Shown in pieces: positions 18,773 to 27,663 of a stretch of DNA of 64,000 bases. Position 1 is the stretch's first letter; every line of letters starts with the position of its first letter. Source of the DNA: Umezawaea tangerina (lineage in GTDB: Bacteria; Actinomycetota; Actinomycetes; Mycobacteriales; Pseudonocardiaceae); contig NZ_PVTF01000019.1 in NCBI RefSeq assembly GCF_003002815.1, positions 1-64,000 on the forward strand, written 5' to 3'. Below the pieces are notes generated by a model. That model had not been told where the DNA came from. It saw nothing but the letters and a program-made list of their open reading frames with translations, and made no database searches. A program made the translations under genes and the position numbers.

Positions 18773-19383
18773 GAAAAACGCCGCCTGCGGCGGTGGTTGC
18801 CATCCACCCAGGACAACAACCACCGCCCACGCAACCAAAACACCCAACCCCACCCCGCACAGGCGTAGCCAAGGGACGAGGTCAGGGAGTGAGGCCAAGG
18901 CGCGAGGCCAAGGGGCGAGGCCAAGCCCACCACCACCCCGCACAGCGAAGGCCAAGGACACCACCGCCAAGCAGCCGCCCCACACACAGTCGTTGCCCCA
19001 CACAGCCGCCACCCCAAGCCGCCGTGCTCAATGACAACCACGGCCCCACGCAACGGGAAGCACCCAACCGTGGCCGATTTTACTTGGGGTTTTTGGGCCT
19101 ACAATGAGTCGGCGGGCAGGCTCTACCACCTGCCCTTTTTCGCCCGACGAGGCCCAAAAAGAGGGGCCCCAAGTCAAATCGGCCACACCACAACGCAACC
19201 CGCCCCGCCACTCACCCCACCGAGCAGCAGCCCCCAACCCCCACCTACCGGGCAGCAGCCCACAGCCCACAGCTCACTGAGCAGCAGCCCACAACCGCCG
19301 CTCACCGAGCAGCAGCCCCCACCCCCCAACTCACCGAGCAGCAGCCACAAAGACCACACCCACACCCCCCGAAAGCCCCCCAC
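18773..19383 (-). repeat. Repeat-rich A/C-biased spacer with a large compound hairpin
   Basis: About 610 nt without a credible gene. From left: a GCCGCCTGCGGCGG hairpin just after the Nudix stop; degenerate GAGGCCAAGG repeats (18.85-18.96 kb); a large imperfect inverted repeat (arms 19071-19100 and 19150-19186, sharing GGCCGATTT and TTTTTGGGCC segments) enclosing a second hairpin (GGGCAGG/CCTGCCC); then about four degenerate copies of a 30-35-nt unit containing CGAGCAGCAGCC (19.21-19.35 kb). The + strand is strongly A/C biased. Strand is set by analogy with the GT-bias polarity of the other elements. Confidence 0.8.
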
Positions 19384-19761
19384 ATGCGGAAAGCCCTGAC
19401 CGGCCCCACAGCCGCCGCCGTGGCCGCCGCCGCAGGCGCCGTCGTCCTCCTCTTCGCCGACCCCACCAAACCCGGCTCCTGGCTCCCCAGGTGCCCGTTC
19501 AACTGGCTCACCGGCCTCGACTGCCCCGCCTGCGGCTCCACCCGCATGGTCCACGCCCTGCTGCACGGCGACCTCCCCGCCGCCTGGCACTACAACGCGG
19601 TCATGCTCGTCGCCGGGCTCCCCGTGCTCGCCTGGCTCTGGTTCAGGTGGTTCCGCGCCAGCAGTTCCGGCGTCCCCACACCCCCGCTCCCACGCCGCAC
19701 GACCACGACGATCCTCGTGGTCGCCACGACCTGGATGATCACCAGAAACCTGCTCGCGTAG
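19384..19761 (+). CDS. DUF2752 family small membrane protein
   Basis: 125 residues. Diagnostic segment CPFNWLTGLDCPACGSTRMVHALLHGD (residues ~38-64) with the CP..CG.TR cysteine motif, then hydrophobic segments ~15-28, 70-88 and 103-120. DUF2752 proteins are small integral membrane proteins of unknown role, common in actinobacteria and Bacteroidetes. The gene lies immediately after the repeat spacer, with no clear operon partner. Confidence 0.85.
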   Translation: MRKALTGPTAAAVAAAAGAVVLLFADPTKPGSWLPRCPFNWLTGLDCPACGSTRMVHALLHGDLPAAWHYNAVMLVAGLPVLAWLWFRWFRASSSGVPTPPLPRRTTTTILVVATTWMITRNLLA

Positions 19762-19788
19762 ATCCCCGCGAACCAGACCGCCGGAGAC

Positions 19789-20367
19789 CTAGTCCCGCAG
19801 CTTCCGCCCCTGCGCGTCCGTCCCGCCGTTCACCAGCAGGATGATCCCGTCGACCAGCGCCCAGATCCCGCAGCCGCCGCACGTCAGCAGCTGCGCGACG
19901 GCCATCCCGGTGTGCCCGGTGTAGAACCGGCCGACGCCGAACCCGCCGAGGAAGAGCTGGAGGATCCCGGCGACGACCTTCGACTTGTCCGACAGCGCCA
20001 TCCCGGTCATCGGGTCGACCCCGTAGGGCGCGAAGCCCGCCTGGTAGCCGCCGGTCGCGTAGCCGCCGGTGCCGTAGCCGGGCGGGGGCGGGCCGTAGCC
20101 GGGAGGCGGTGCGCCGTAAGGGGGTGGCGGCACCTGGTAGGACGGCGGGGGCGGGACGACCAGGAACGGCGGGTGCGGCTGCGGCAGGTCCGCGAACAAC
20201 GAGCCCAGCTCGGCGACGGTCTGCGCGGCCGACGCGTAGGCGACGCGCTGCTCGTACTCGCCGATCTCGATCCGGCCTGCGGCGAAGTGGTCGTTGAGGG
20301 CGCGGATCGCTTCTTCGCGCTGCTGGTTGCCGATGCGCACGGAGTTCGGCTCGAAAGGTCCTGACAC
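19789..20367 (-). CDS. DUF1707 and TM2 domain membrane protein
   Basis: 192 residues from GTG 20367. The N-terminal DUF1707 domain ([32 protein letters not shown]...A) is followed by a Pro/Gly/Tyr-rich linker ([13 protein letters not shown]) and a C-terminal TM2 pair with turn ([25 protein letters not shown], then [20 protein letters not shown]). Such proteins are common actinobacterial membrane proteins of unknown role. Convergent with DUF2752, 27 nt apart. Confidence 0.9.
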   Translation of the reverse strand: MSGPFEPNSVRIGNQQREEAIRALNDHFAAGRIEIGEYEQRVAYASAAQTVAELGSLFADLPQPHPPFLVVPPPPSYQVPPPPYGAPPPGYGPPPPGYGTGGYATGGYQAGFAPYGVDPMTGMALSDKSKVVAGILQLFLGGFGVGRFYTGHTGMAVAQLLTCGGCGIWALVDGIILLVNGGTDAQGRKLRD

Positions 20368-20780
20368 GGCGGGAACGGTATCCGATCGGTCACCTCCGAC
20401 CGCCCCGAAACGCCAACTCCCACCCGGCCAGGGCAGGCGCGGTCGCGGGGACTCCCGGCCCGCCGCGGCGACCGCCGCCGGAGCCGCCGCGGAAGAACTC
20501 CGGCGCGGTCGTCCCCGCGGCGGCATTCTTTCGCCACCCGCCTGATCGGAGGATGACTCCACGTCCACGTCGCGCATGCCCGTCGCGGGCGCGTTTCCGG
20601 GCTGACTGCGCAGGTCTGCACGGTGGTGGCGGTCACGGCGCCGTGAGGGGCCGGCAAGACCCCGCGCAGGCGCGTCGGTTCGTGACAATGAGGGTTTCGT
20701 GAACATCGCCGATCTTTCGACGGCCGCGGGTACGGTGTGCGCACCTTGCAGTCCCACCGGAGCGGGAGGTACCGCGTACC

Positions 20781-21101
20781 GTGCCGAACCTGGACGAGCC
20801 GGAGGCGTCGGCCATCGAGCTCTCGGCGGTGTTGCACGCGTTGAGCGATCCCACGAGGCTCGCCGTCGTCCGGCAGATCGAGGCCGACGGCGAACGCCTG
20901 TGCGGCGCGATGGCCGTGGACGTGGCGAAGTCGACCCTCTCCCAGCACCTGAGGGTGCTCCGCGAGGCGGGTATCACCAGGACCCGGTGCTGCGGCAACC
21001 AGCGCTGGGTGTCGTTGCGCCGCGACGACCTGGAGCAGCTGTTCCCCGGACTGCTCGACGTGGTCCTTTCGGCCGCCGCCCGGATGGAGGCGGTGCACTG
21101 A
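20781..21101 (+). CDS. ArsR family transcriptional regulator
   Basis: 106 residues from GTG 20781 with GGGAGG 12 nt upstream. Winged-helix: [19 protein letters not shown], recognition helix [20 protein letters not shown], wing [23 protein letters not shown]. The typical ELCVC metal site is not evident: [12 protein letters not shown] has one cysteine before the recognition helix, so it may sense something other than metals. GGTGTGCGCACC and GGTACCGCGTACC in the upstream 70 nt are candidate self-operators. Confidence 0.88.
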   Translation: MPNLDEPEASAIELSAVLHALSDPTRLAVVRQIEADGERLCGAMAVDVAKSTLSQHLRVLREAGITRTRCCGNQRWVSLRRDDLEQLFPGLLDVVLSAAARMEAVH

Positions 21102-21220
21102 GCCGACCGGCCGACAGCCACCGGAAATAGGCTTCGGGCGCTACGGCGAGGCGCGTTGCCGCTGTCGAGTCACGGCCTTAGGCTGCGCCCAGGTCGAGGA
21201 CTACGAGGAGTTAGGTTGCG

Positions 21221-22192
21221 ATGTCGACACCGGAGCACGTGGAGGGCAGGACGTTCGACGTTCCCCCGCCGCAGCCGCCCGGTGTGCCCCGCGCCTCGGT
21301 CGAACTGAGCCTAGCGCCGCACGCCGCACCGCACGACGAGGACGCGGCGGAGCAGGAGGCCGGTGAGATCGGCCCGACCGGCAGAGTCCTGCGGTTCACC
21401 GCCGACCCCGAGCCGGTCGCCCGGCACGGTCCCGCGAAGATCCTCGCGATCTGCAACCAGAAGGGCGGGGTCGGCAAGACCACGTCCACGATCAACCTGG
21501 GCGCGTCGCTGGCCGAGTACGGCCGCAAGGTGCTGCTGGTGGACTTCGACCCCCAGGGCGCGCTCTCGGTCGGCCTCGGCATCCACCCGCACCAGCTCGA
21601 CCAGACGATCTACAACGTGATCATGGAGCGCGCGGTCGGCGTGCAGGACGTGATCATGGAGACCGGCGTCGAGGACATGCACCTGCTGCCCAGCAACATC
21701 GACCTGTCCGCGGCCGAGATCCAGCTCGTGTCCGAGGTCGGCCGGGAGCACACGCTGGTGCGCACCCTCCGCCCCGTCATCGACGACTACGACTACGTGC
21801 TGGTCGACTGCCAGCCGTCGCTCGGACTCCTCACGGTCAACGCCCTCGCGGCGGCTGACGGCGTCCTCATCCCGCTGGAGTGCGAGTTCTTCTCGCTGCG
21901 GGGGGTCGCCTTGCTCATCGACACCATCGAGAAGGTCAGGGAGCGGTTGAACCCGAAGCTGGAGATCACCGGGATCGTCGCCACGATGTACGACCCGCGC
22001 ACCCTGCACTCCCGCGAGGTGATGGCGAGGGTCGTGGAGGCGTTCGGCGACATCGTGTTCGACACGGTCATCAACCGGACCGTGCGGTTCCCGGAGACCA
22101 CGGTCGCGGGCGAGCCGATCACCAAGTGGGCGCCCCGTTCCGCGGGCGCGAAGGCCTACCGCGCGCTGGCGCGCGAGGTGATCGCCAGGTGA
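21221..22192 (+). CDS. ParA/Soj family ATPase of the ScpAB cluster
   Basis: 323 residues from ATG 21221 with AGGAG upstream. Deviant Walker A CNQKGGVGKTTSTINLG, Walker A' LLVDFDPQGALS and B-motif YVLVDCQPSLG define a ParA-family ATPase. A ~75-residue variable N-terminal extension precedes the fold. It matches Rv1708, the paralog found upstream of scpA-scpB rather than oriC-linked ParA; no parB or parS is visible nearby. The next gene starts inside its stop. Confidence 0.93.
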   Translation: MSTPEHVEGRTFDVPPPQPPGVPRASVELSLAPHAAPHDEDAAEQEAGEIGPTGRVLRFTADPEPVARHGPAKILAICNQKGGVGKTTSTINLGASLAEYGRKVLLVDFDPQGALSVGLGIHPHQLDQTIYNVIMERAVGVQDVIMETGVEDMHLLPSNIDLSAAEIQLVSEVGREHTLVRTLRPVIDDYDYVLVDCQPSLGLLTVNALAAADGVLIPLECEFFSLRGVALLIDTIEKVRERLNPKLEITGIVATMYDPRTLHSREVMARVVEAFGDIVFDTVINRTVRFPETTVAGEPITKWAPRSAGAKAYRALAREVIAR

Positions 22193-22521
22193 CTCGTCGC
22201 GCCTCGTTGCCCGGCGCGTCCGAACTGTTCCGCCCGACCAGTCTCGTGCGCCCGACCGACCCCGAACCAGCCCAGCCCGCGGCACCGGACCGCCCCAGCA
22301 CCGGCCGCCAGAAGCACGACACGAAGATCACCGTGTACGTGTCGGACGAGGAGCTGCTCGCGCTGGAGCACGCGCGGCTGTCGTTGCGCGGCACGTTCGG
22401 GCTGGCCGTGGACCGCGGCCGCATCGTCCGCGAGGCCATCGCGGTGCTGCTGGCCGACCTGGAGGAGCACGGCGAGCGCTCGCACCTCGTGCGGAGGCTG
22501 CGCCAGGGAAGCGAGCGGTGA
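22189..22521 (+). CDS. Small ribbon-helix-helix-like protein between ParA and ScpA
   Basis: 110 residues from GTG 22189, overlapping parA by GTGA. After a ~40-residue disordered lead, KITVYVSDEELLALEHARLSL is a strand-helix and GRIVREAIAVLLADLEEHG is a second helix, giving an RHH-like pattern. Position suggests a DNA-binding partner of the ParA, as in plasmid ParA/RHH pairs; this is inference. It also overlaps scpA by GTGA. Confidence 0.8.
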   Translation: MTRRASLPGASELFRPTSLVRPTDPEPAQPAAPDRPSTGRQKHDTKITVYVSDEELLALEHARLSLRGTFGLAVDRGRIVREAIAVLLADLEEHGERSHLVRRLRQGSER

Positions 22522-23342
22522 CCGGGGAGCCCGACGTCGCCGTCGACGCCGACCCGGCGAACGGCAGGTTCACCGTCAACCTGACCAACTTCCAGGGCCC
22601 GTTCGACCTGCTGCTCCAGCTCATCTCGGCGCACACCCTCGACGTGACCGAGGTCGCGCTGCACACCGTGACCGACGACTTCATCGCCTACATCCGGGCG
22701 ATGGGCGACGAGTGGGACCTCGACGAGACCACCGAGTTCCTGGTCATCGCCGCCACCCTGCTCGACCTCAAGGCCGCCCGGCTGCTGCCGCAGGGCGACG
22801 TGGAGGACGAGGAGGACCTGGCCCTGCTGGAGGCGCGCGACCTGCTGTTCGCGCGGCTGCTCCAGTACCGGGCCTACAAGCAGGTGGCGGCGCTGTTCGG
22901 CGAGCTGGAGCAGGGCGCGGCCCGCCGCTACCCCCGCTCGGTCGCGCTGGAACCGCGCTACGAGGGCCTGCTGCCCGAGGTCATGCTCGGCGTGACGCCG
23001 AAGAAGTTCGCCGACATCGCCGCGTCGGTGTTCCGCCCCAAGCCGCCGCGCACCGTGTCGCTGACGCACCTGCACGTCGCCAAGGTGTCGGTGCGCGAAC
23101 ACGTGAACCTGATGCGCGAACGGCTGATCGCGGCCGGTCAGCTCACGTTCAGCGAGCTGGTCGCCGACTGCGAGGACACACTGGGGATGGTGGCCCGGTT
23201 CCTCGGGCTGCTGGAGCTCTACCGCGAGACCGTGCTGGCGTTCGACCAGCCCGAGGCGCTCGGGGAGCTGCTGGTCCGCTGGATCGGCGACGACGACGCG
23301 CCGCCGCCGGTCGAGCCCGACGGAGAAGAGGAGTACGGGTGA
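22518..23342 (+). CDS. scpA: Segregation and condensation protein A (kleisin)
   Basis: 274 residues. ScpA bridges SMC heads with ScpB. Family start FTVNLTNFQGPFDLLLQLISAHTLDVTEVALHTVTDDF, acidic linker, and winged-helix C-terminus (EHVNLMRERLIAAGQLTFSELVADCEDTLGMVARFLGLLELYRETVLAFDQPEALGEL). GTG start overlaps the previous stop, and its stop overlaps scpB. Confidence 0.95.
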   Translation: MTGEPDVAVDADPANGRFTVNLTNFQGPFDLLLQLISAHTLDVTEVALHTVTDDFIAYIRAMGDEWDLDETTEFLVIAATLLDLKAARLLPQGDVEDEEDLALLEARDLLFARLLQYRAYKQVAALFGELEQGAARRYPRSVALEPRYEGLLPEVMLGVTPKKFADIAASVFRPKPPRTVSLTHLHVAKVSVREHVNLMRERLIAAGQLTFSELVADCEDTLGMVARFLGLLELYRETVLAFDQPEALGELLVRWIGDDDAPPPVEPDGEEEYG

Positions 23343-23962
23343 CCCAGCCGGTCGCGCCGGAGCCCGTGGTCGGTCCGGAGGAGGAAGACGAGGTCGAGGT
23401 CGTCGAGACCGGACCGGACCTGTCCGACGACGCCGAGCTCGAGGGCGCGTTGGAGTCCGTGCTGCTCGTGATCGACTCGCCCGCGAGCGAGAAGCTGCTC
23501 GCCGACGTGTTCGGCCAGTCGGTGAAGCGCGTCACCCAGACCCTCAAGCGGATGTCCGCCAGGTACACCGAGTCGGGCAGCGGTATCGACCTGCGTAGAA
23601 TCGGCGACGGCTGGCGGTTCTACACGCGAGACCGGTACGCGCCCTACGTGGAGAAGCTGCTGCTCGACGGGCAGCGCGCCAAGCTCACCAGGGCCGCTCT
23701 GGAGACCCTCGCGGTGATCGCGTACCGGCAGCCGGTCACCAGGGCGCGCATCGCCGCGGTTCGCGGGGTCAACGTGGACGGTGTGATCCGCACCCTCGTC
23801 GCCCGCGGGCTGATCAGCGAGATCGGTACCGACAGCGACACTGGTGGCATCCTTTACCGCACGACCGAACTGTTCCTGGAGCGGTTGGGCCTGTCGTCCC
23901 TCGCGGACCTGCCCCCGATCGCTCCCTTGTTGCCCGAAGTGGATGCGATCGACGATGTCTGA
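23339..23962 (+). CDS. scpB: Segregation and condensation protein B
   Basis: 207 residues from GTG 23339. Two winged-helix domains: LEGALESVLLVIDSPASEKLLADVFGQSVKRVTQTLKRM and AALETLAVIAYRQPVTRARIAAVRGVNVDGVIRTLVARGLISEIG, the latter carrying the hallmark AYRQPVTR.EI-type motif. It dimerises and binds ScpA/SMC. Overlaps rluB by 8 nt. Confidence 0.95.
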   Translation: MTQPVAPEPVVGPEEEDEVEVVETGPDLSDDAELEGALESVLLVIDSPASEKLLADVFGQSVKRVTQTLKRMSARYTESGSGIDLRRIGDGWRFYTRDRYAPYVEKLLLDGQRAKLTRAALETLAVIAYRQPVTRARIAAVRGVNVDGVIRTLVARGLISEIGTDSDTGGILYRTTELFLERLGLSSLADLPPIAPLLPEVDAIDDV

Positions 23963-24716
23963 AACCCGTTCCGCGCGGCCCGACCCCAACGACGAGGGGA
24001 TCCGGCTGCAGAAGGTGCTCGCCAAGGCGGGGATCGCCTCGCGGCGGGTCTCGGAGGAGCTGATCGACCTCGGCCGCGTCACCGTCGACGGCGAGGTGGT
24101 GACCGAGCAGGGTCGCCGCATCGACCCGGACACCGCCGTCGTGCACGTCGACGGCGTCCGCGTGGTCCTCAAGGAGGACGTCGTCACGCTGGTGCTGAAC
24201 AAGCCGCGGGGCGTCCTGTCGACCATGCACGACGACCAGCACCGCCCGTGCGTCGGCGACTACCTGCACGAGCGCCGCGAGCGCCTGTTCCACGTCGGCA
24301 GGCTCGACGCGGACACCGAGGGCCTGCTGCTGCTCACCAACGACGGCGACCTGGCCCACCGGCTCATGCACCCCTCCTACGAGGTCCCCAAGACCTACGT
24401 GGCCGAGGTGCAGGGTCCGGTCGCCAAGGACGTCGGCAAGCGGCTGCGCGCGGGTGTGGAGCTGGAGGACGGCTTCGCCCGCGTCGACTCGTTCAAGCTC
24501 GTCGACTCCATGCCGGGCAAGGCGCTCGTCGAGGTGATCCTGCACGAGGGCCGCAAGCACATCGTGCGCCGCCTGCTCGACCACGTCGGCTACCCGGTGT
24601 CGAGCCTCGTGCGCACGCACATCGGCGAGGTCCAGCTGGGCAACCAGCGGCCCGGTTCGATGCGCGTGCTGAACCGGCAGGAAGTCGGCTCGCTTTACAA
24701 GCTTGTGGGACTTTAA
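23955..24716 (+). CDS. rluB: 23S rRNA pseudouridine synthase RluB family
   Basis: 253 residues from ATG 23955. N-terminal S4 domain (IRLQKVLAKAGIASRRVSEELI), then the RsuA/RluB catalytic domain with LVLNKPRGVLSTM and catalytic Asp in GRLDADTEGLLLLTNDG, plus EGRKHIVRRLLDHVGYPV. It isomerises a uridine in helix 89 of 23S rRNA in the family. Last gene of the parA-scpAB run; a terminator-like hairpin follows. Confidence 0.94.
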   Translation: MSETRSARPDPNDEGIRLQKVLAKAGIASRRVSEELIDLGRVTVDGEVVTEQGRRIDPDTAVVHVDGVRVVLKEDVVTLVLNKPRGVLSTMHDDQHRPCVGDYLHERRERLFHVGRLDADTEGLLLLTNDGDLAHRLMHPSYEVPKTYVAEVQGPVAKDVGKRLRAGVELEDGFARVDSFKLVDSMPGKALVEVILHEGRKHIVRRLLDHVGYPVSSLVRTHIGEVQLGNQRPGSMRVLNRQEVGSLYKLVGL

Positions 24717-24740
24717 CCCGCGTTGTTCCCCGCGCCCTTC

Positions 24741-24767
24741 GGGTCCGCCGGTCATGCCGGTGGGCCC
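24741..24767 (+). terminator. Hairpin terminator after rluB
   Basis: 11-bp stem (GGGTCCGCCGG at 24741-24751, CCGGTGGGCCC at 24757-24767; two G-T pairs) with a 5-nt loop, 24 nt after the rluB stop, and only a weak T run. Plausible end of the parA-rluB transcript. Confidence 0.65.
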
Positions 24768-25020
24768 GTTTCGCGCACCCCGGACGTGGAATTCTGGCCG
24801 CACGGCGTGGAATGGTCGGTGCGGGCGTGGACGGCGTTCCCGTCGGGGGCGTGGATCGCGCTTCTCCGGCGTTGGTGGGGTACGACGAGGAATGCGCTTG
24901 CCCGTGGGCCGTGCGACCGCTGTTAGGGCATCCAGGTCGCCTTGGGGCAGCGGGATCGACGGTCCTCCCACGTGGGTGGCACCGCTGTGGCTTCAGTGTT
25001 GACTGAAATTGACCATGTTA

Positions 25021-25040
25021 TTCACGTATCACTTTGTGAA
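25021..25040. promoter_or_regulatory. Inverted repeat in the ABC-importer promoter region
   Basis: TTCAC and GTGAA arms separated by 10 nt, containing GTATCACTTTGTG. A TTGACT hexamer lies ~25 nt upstream (about 24.998 kb). A closely similar GTGTCACTTTGAG lies upstream of the substrate-binding protein gene at 30.06 kb, suggesting one regulator for both parts of the importer. Confidence 0.45.
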
Positions 25041-25104
25041 GTTTCCTCGGCACTCATTGTGGCTTCGGGTGTCCAGTCTCTAGATTGGTCCGGGTCGTCC
25101 CGGA

Positions 25105-25116
25105 AGTTGATCAACT
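25105..25116. promoter_or_regulatory. Perfect 12-bp palindrome AGTTGATCAACT before the permease gene
   Basis: Self-complementary 12-mer ending 15 nt before the GTG of the first permease, overlapping the expected leader and RBS zone. Candidate operator. Its TTGATCAA core recurs in the divergent S8/CHAT promoter at 42.33 kb. Confidence 0.45.
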
Positions 25117-25131
25117 GGAGAGGCGTTCGGC

Positions 25132-25899
25132 GTGCGTGCCCTCACCCGAGGTGTGCTCGGCGTGGTCGGGTTCCTGATTCTGTGGGAGCTTTTCGGCCGG
25201 TTCGGGTTCGTCTCCGCGCAATACCTGCCGCCACCAAGTGTGGTTTTCGGCGAGCTAGGCAAGTTGTTGGGTGATGAGCAGTTCCTCCGCGACGTGATCG
25301 CGACGGTGCTGTCCCTGCTCATCGCAGTCGGAGTGGCCGTGGGGATCGCGGTTCCCCTTGGTCTGCTGCTGGGCAGCGTTCCCGCTGTCCGGTACGCGAC
25401 CAGGGCCGTGGTCGAGTTCCTGCGACCCATTCCTTCGGTGGCCACGATCCCGTTGGCCATCATGTTGATCGGGATCGGACCGGAGACCAAGATCTCGCTC
25501 GCGGTCTACGCGGCGATCTGGCCGATCCTGTTCAACACGATCTACGCGCTCGACGAGCTCGACCCGTTGCTGGTGGAGACGGCGAAGGTCTTCGGCACCG
25601 GCAGGGTAGGCGTGATGTTCTCCGTCGCGCTGCCCAGCGCGCTGCCGTTCGTGTTCACCGGCATCCGGCTGGCCGCGACGACGGCGCTCGTCGTGCTGGT
25701 CAGCGTCGAGCTGCTGCTGGGCGGGAGTCCGGGGCTCGGGCAGTTCATCATGGTCGCGCGCAGCGGCGCCGGGCGGATGGACCTGGTGCTCGCGGGCACC
25801 GTCGTCGCCGGCGTGCTCGGCTACCTGCTCAACGAGGGCCTCGAACGGGCCCAGCAGCGCTGGTTCGGCTGGGACACCGCCATCGGAGGCCGGTCGTGA
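25132..25899 (+). CDS. ABC transporter permease (SsuC/TauC type), first of two
   Basis: 255 residues from GTG 25132. About six TM segments and the EAA coupling loop (ETAKVFGTGRVGVMFSVALPSALPFVFTGIRLA). N-terminal LILWELFGRFGFVSAQYLPPPSVV is characteristic of the sulfonate/taurine/nitrate permease family. It overlaps the second permease by GTGA; two different permeases imply a heterodimeric channel. Substrate unknown. Confidence 0.92.
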   Translation: MRALTRGVLGVVGFLILWELFGRFGFVSAQYLPPPSVVFGELGKLLGDEQFLRDVIATVLSLLIAVGVAVGIAVPLGLLLGSVPAVRYATRAVVEFLRPIPSVATIPLAIMLIGIGPETKISLAVYAAIWPILFNTIYALDELDPLLVETAKVFGTGRVGVMFSVALPSALPFVFTGIRLAATTALVVLVSVELLLGGSPGLGQFIMVARSGAGRMDLVLAGTVVAGVLGYLLNEGLERAQQRWFGWDTAIGGRS

Positions 25900-26699
25900 C
25901 GAACTTCTTCAAGCGCTGGGTCGTGTTCGTCGGCCTGCTCGTGGTGTGGCAGGTCGTCACGGTGTACACGGACGATCCCTTCTTCCCGCCGCCGAGCGAC
26001 ATCGGCGAGGCGGCGTACAAGCTCTGGCTGTCCGGTCCGCCGGACAAGCTGTTCCTCACCGACGTGGTCTACGACGACGTGCTGGACAGCCTGACCAGGC
26101 TCCTGGGCGGGTGGGCCATCGCCGCCGTCGTGGGGATCTCGATCGGCATCGCGCTCGGCAGGTCCAGGACCGCGCTCGAGTACACCGGACCGGTGCTGAC
26201 GTTCATGCGGTCCATCCCGCCGCCCGCGCTGGTGCCGGTGTTCATGCTGCTGTTCAAGATCGGTTCGTTCATGCAGCTGGCCACCATCGTGTTCGGCATC
26301 CTGTGGCCCATCCTGCTCAACACGATCGACGGCGCCAGGACCGTCGACGCCACCAAGGTCGAGACGTCCAAGGTGTTCCGCGTCCCCAGGGTCCAGTGGG
26401 TCCTCGGGGTCGTGCTGCCCTCGGCCGCGCCGAAGATCTTCGCCGGGCTGCGCGTCTCGCTGTCGCTGTCCCTGGTGCTGATGGTGGTGTCCGAACTGGT
26501 CGGCACCGACAACGGGATCGGTGCCCAGCTCCTGTTGGCGCAACGGGAGTTCGACTACGCCAACATGTGGGCGGGCATCGTCCTGCTGGGCGTCATCGGC
26601 TACGTGCTCAACTCCCTGCTGCTGGTGGCCGAACGCCGAGTGCTCGGCTGGCAGCCGAAGCAGGAGCACAGCAAGCCCGCACAACTCGCGACGGTATAG
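25896..26699 (+). CDS. ABC transporter permease (SsuC/TauC type), second of two
   Basis: 267 residues from GTG 25896. Same family: VVWQVVTVYTDDPFFPPPSDIGEA near the N-terminus, six TM segments and coupling loop VETSKVFRVPRVQWVLGVVLPSAAPKIFAGLRVSL. Its partner is the preceding permease; the ATPase follows after 14 nt. Confidence 0.92.
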   Translation: MTNFFKRWVVFVGLLVVWQVVTVYTDDPFFPPPSDIGEAAYKLWLSGPPDKLFLTDVVYDDVLDSLTRLLGGWAIAAVVGISIGIALGRSRTALEYTGPVLTFMRSIPPPALVPVFMLLFKIGSFMQLATIVFGILWPILLNTIDGARTVDATKVETSKVFRVPRVQWVLGVVLPSAAPKIFAGLRVSLSLSLVLMVVSELVGTDNGIGAQLLLAQREFDYANMWAGIVLLGVIGYVLNSLLLVAERRVLGWQPKQEHSKPAQLATV

Positions 26700-26713
26700 G
26701 GGACTGACGACAT

Positions 26714-27595
26714 ATGACCGCCATGCTCGAGGTGGCCGGACTCGGCCACACGTACCAGGCGAAGGACGGGGCGCACCGCGCCATCGACGGACTGACCTTC
26801 ACCGTGGGCGCGGGTGAGCTGGTCTGCGTGGTCGGCCCGTCCGGTTGCGGGAAGTCCACGCTGCTGCGCACCATCTGCGGTCTGATCAAGCCCACCGAGG
26901 GCGGGATCAGCTTGCACGGCAACGAGGTCCACGGCGTTCCGGACGACCTCGCCGTGGTGTTCCAGGACTACAGCCGCTCGCTGTTCCCGTGGCTCACGGT
27001 GCAGCGCAACGTCGAGTTCCCGTTGCGCCGCAGCCTCGGCCGCTCCGCGCGGCGCGCCCGTGCCGCGGAGGCGCTGGCGCTGGTGGGGCTGGACAAGGCA
27101 GGCGGCAAGCACCCGTGGCAGCTCTCCGGCGGCATGCAGCAGCGCGTCGCCATCGCACGGGCGCTGGCCTACCGGCCCGCGCTGCTCATCATGGACGAGC
27201 CGTTCGCGTCGGTGGACGCGCAGACCAGGTTCGAGCTGGAGGACCTCCTGCTGAAGGTCAAGCGGGAGAACAACACCACGGTCCTGGTCGTCACGCACGA
27301 CATCGACGAAAGCGTTTACCTGGGCGACCGGGTGCTGGTGCTCTCCAGCTCCCCGGCGGCCGTGGTGGCCGACCTGAGGGTCGACCTGCCCGTGCACCGC
27401 AACCAGATCACCACCCGCGAGTCGGACGCCTTCGTGGCGCTGCGCGGCGAGGTGGCCAGGCTGCTGCACGTCGACCGCACGGCGGTCGGCACGCCCCGGA
27501 AGGTCGACAACGAGGCCGCGGTGGCCGCGAAGTGGGCCGAGGCCGAGCGCGCGGCGCTGCTCGAGGCGCAGGCGCAGGAGCGCGCCACCAACTGA
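26714..27595 (+). CDS. ABC transporter ATP-binding protein (SsuB/TauB type)
   Basis: 293 residues from ATG 26714. Walker A GPSGCGKST, Q-loop VVFQDYSRSLFPWLTV, signature LSGGMQQRVAIARAL, Walker B LLIMDEPFASVD and H-loop VLVVTHDIDESVYLGDRV. ATPase of the importer formed with the two permeases and probably the lipoprotein at 30.1 kb. A terminator hairpin follows within 30 nt. Confidence 0.94.
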   Translation: MTAMLEVAGLGHTYQAKDGAHRAIDGLTFTVGAGELVCVVGPSGCGKSTLLRTICGLIKPTEGGISLHGNEVHGVPDDLAVVFQDYSRSLFPWLTVQRNVEFPLRRSLGRSARRARAAEALALVGLDKAGGKHPWQLSGGMQQRVAIARALAYRPALLIMDEPFASVDAQTRFELEDLLLKVKRENNTTVLVVTHDIDESVYLGDRVLVLSSSPAAVVADLRVDLPVHRNQITTRESDAFVALRGEVARLLHVDRTAVGTPRKVDNEAAVAAKWAEAERAALLEAQAQERATN

Positions 27596-27620
27596 GTTCT
27601 CCCGCAGGCGCGTGAAACCG

Positions 27621-27663
27621 GGCGCCCTTGGCAACTCCCGTCATCGGGGGTTCCAGGGGCGCC
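27621..27663 (+). terminator. Strong hairpin terminator after the ABC operon
   Basis: Outer arms GGCGCCCTTGG (27621-27631) and CCAGGGGCGCC (27653-27663), with an inner ACTCCC/GGGGGT stem, starting 25 nt after the ATPase stop. T-poor, as is usual in high-GC actinobacteria. Confidence 0.7.
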
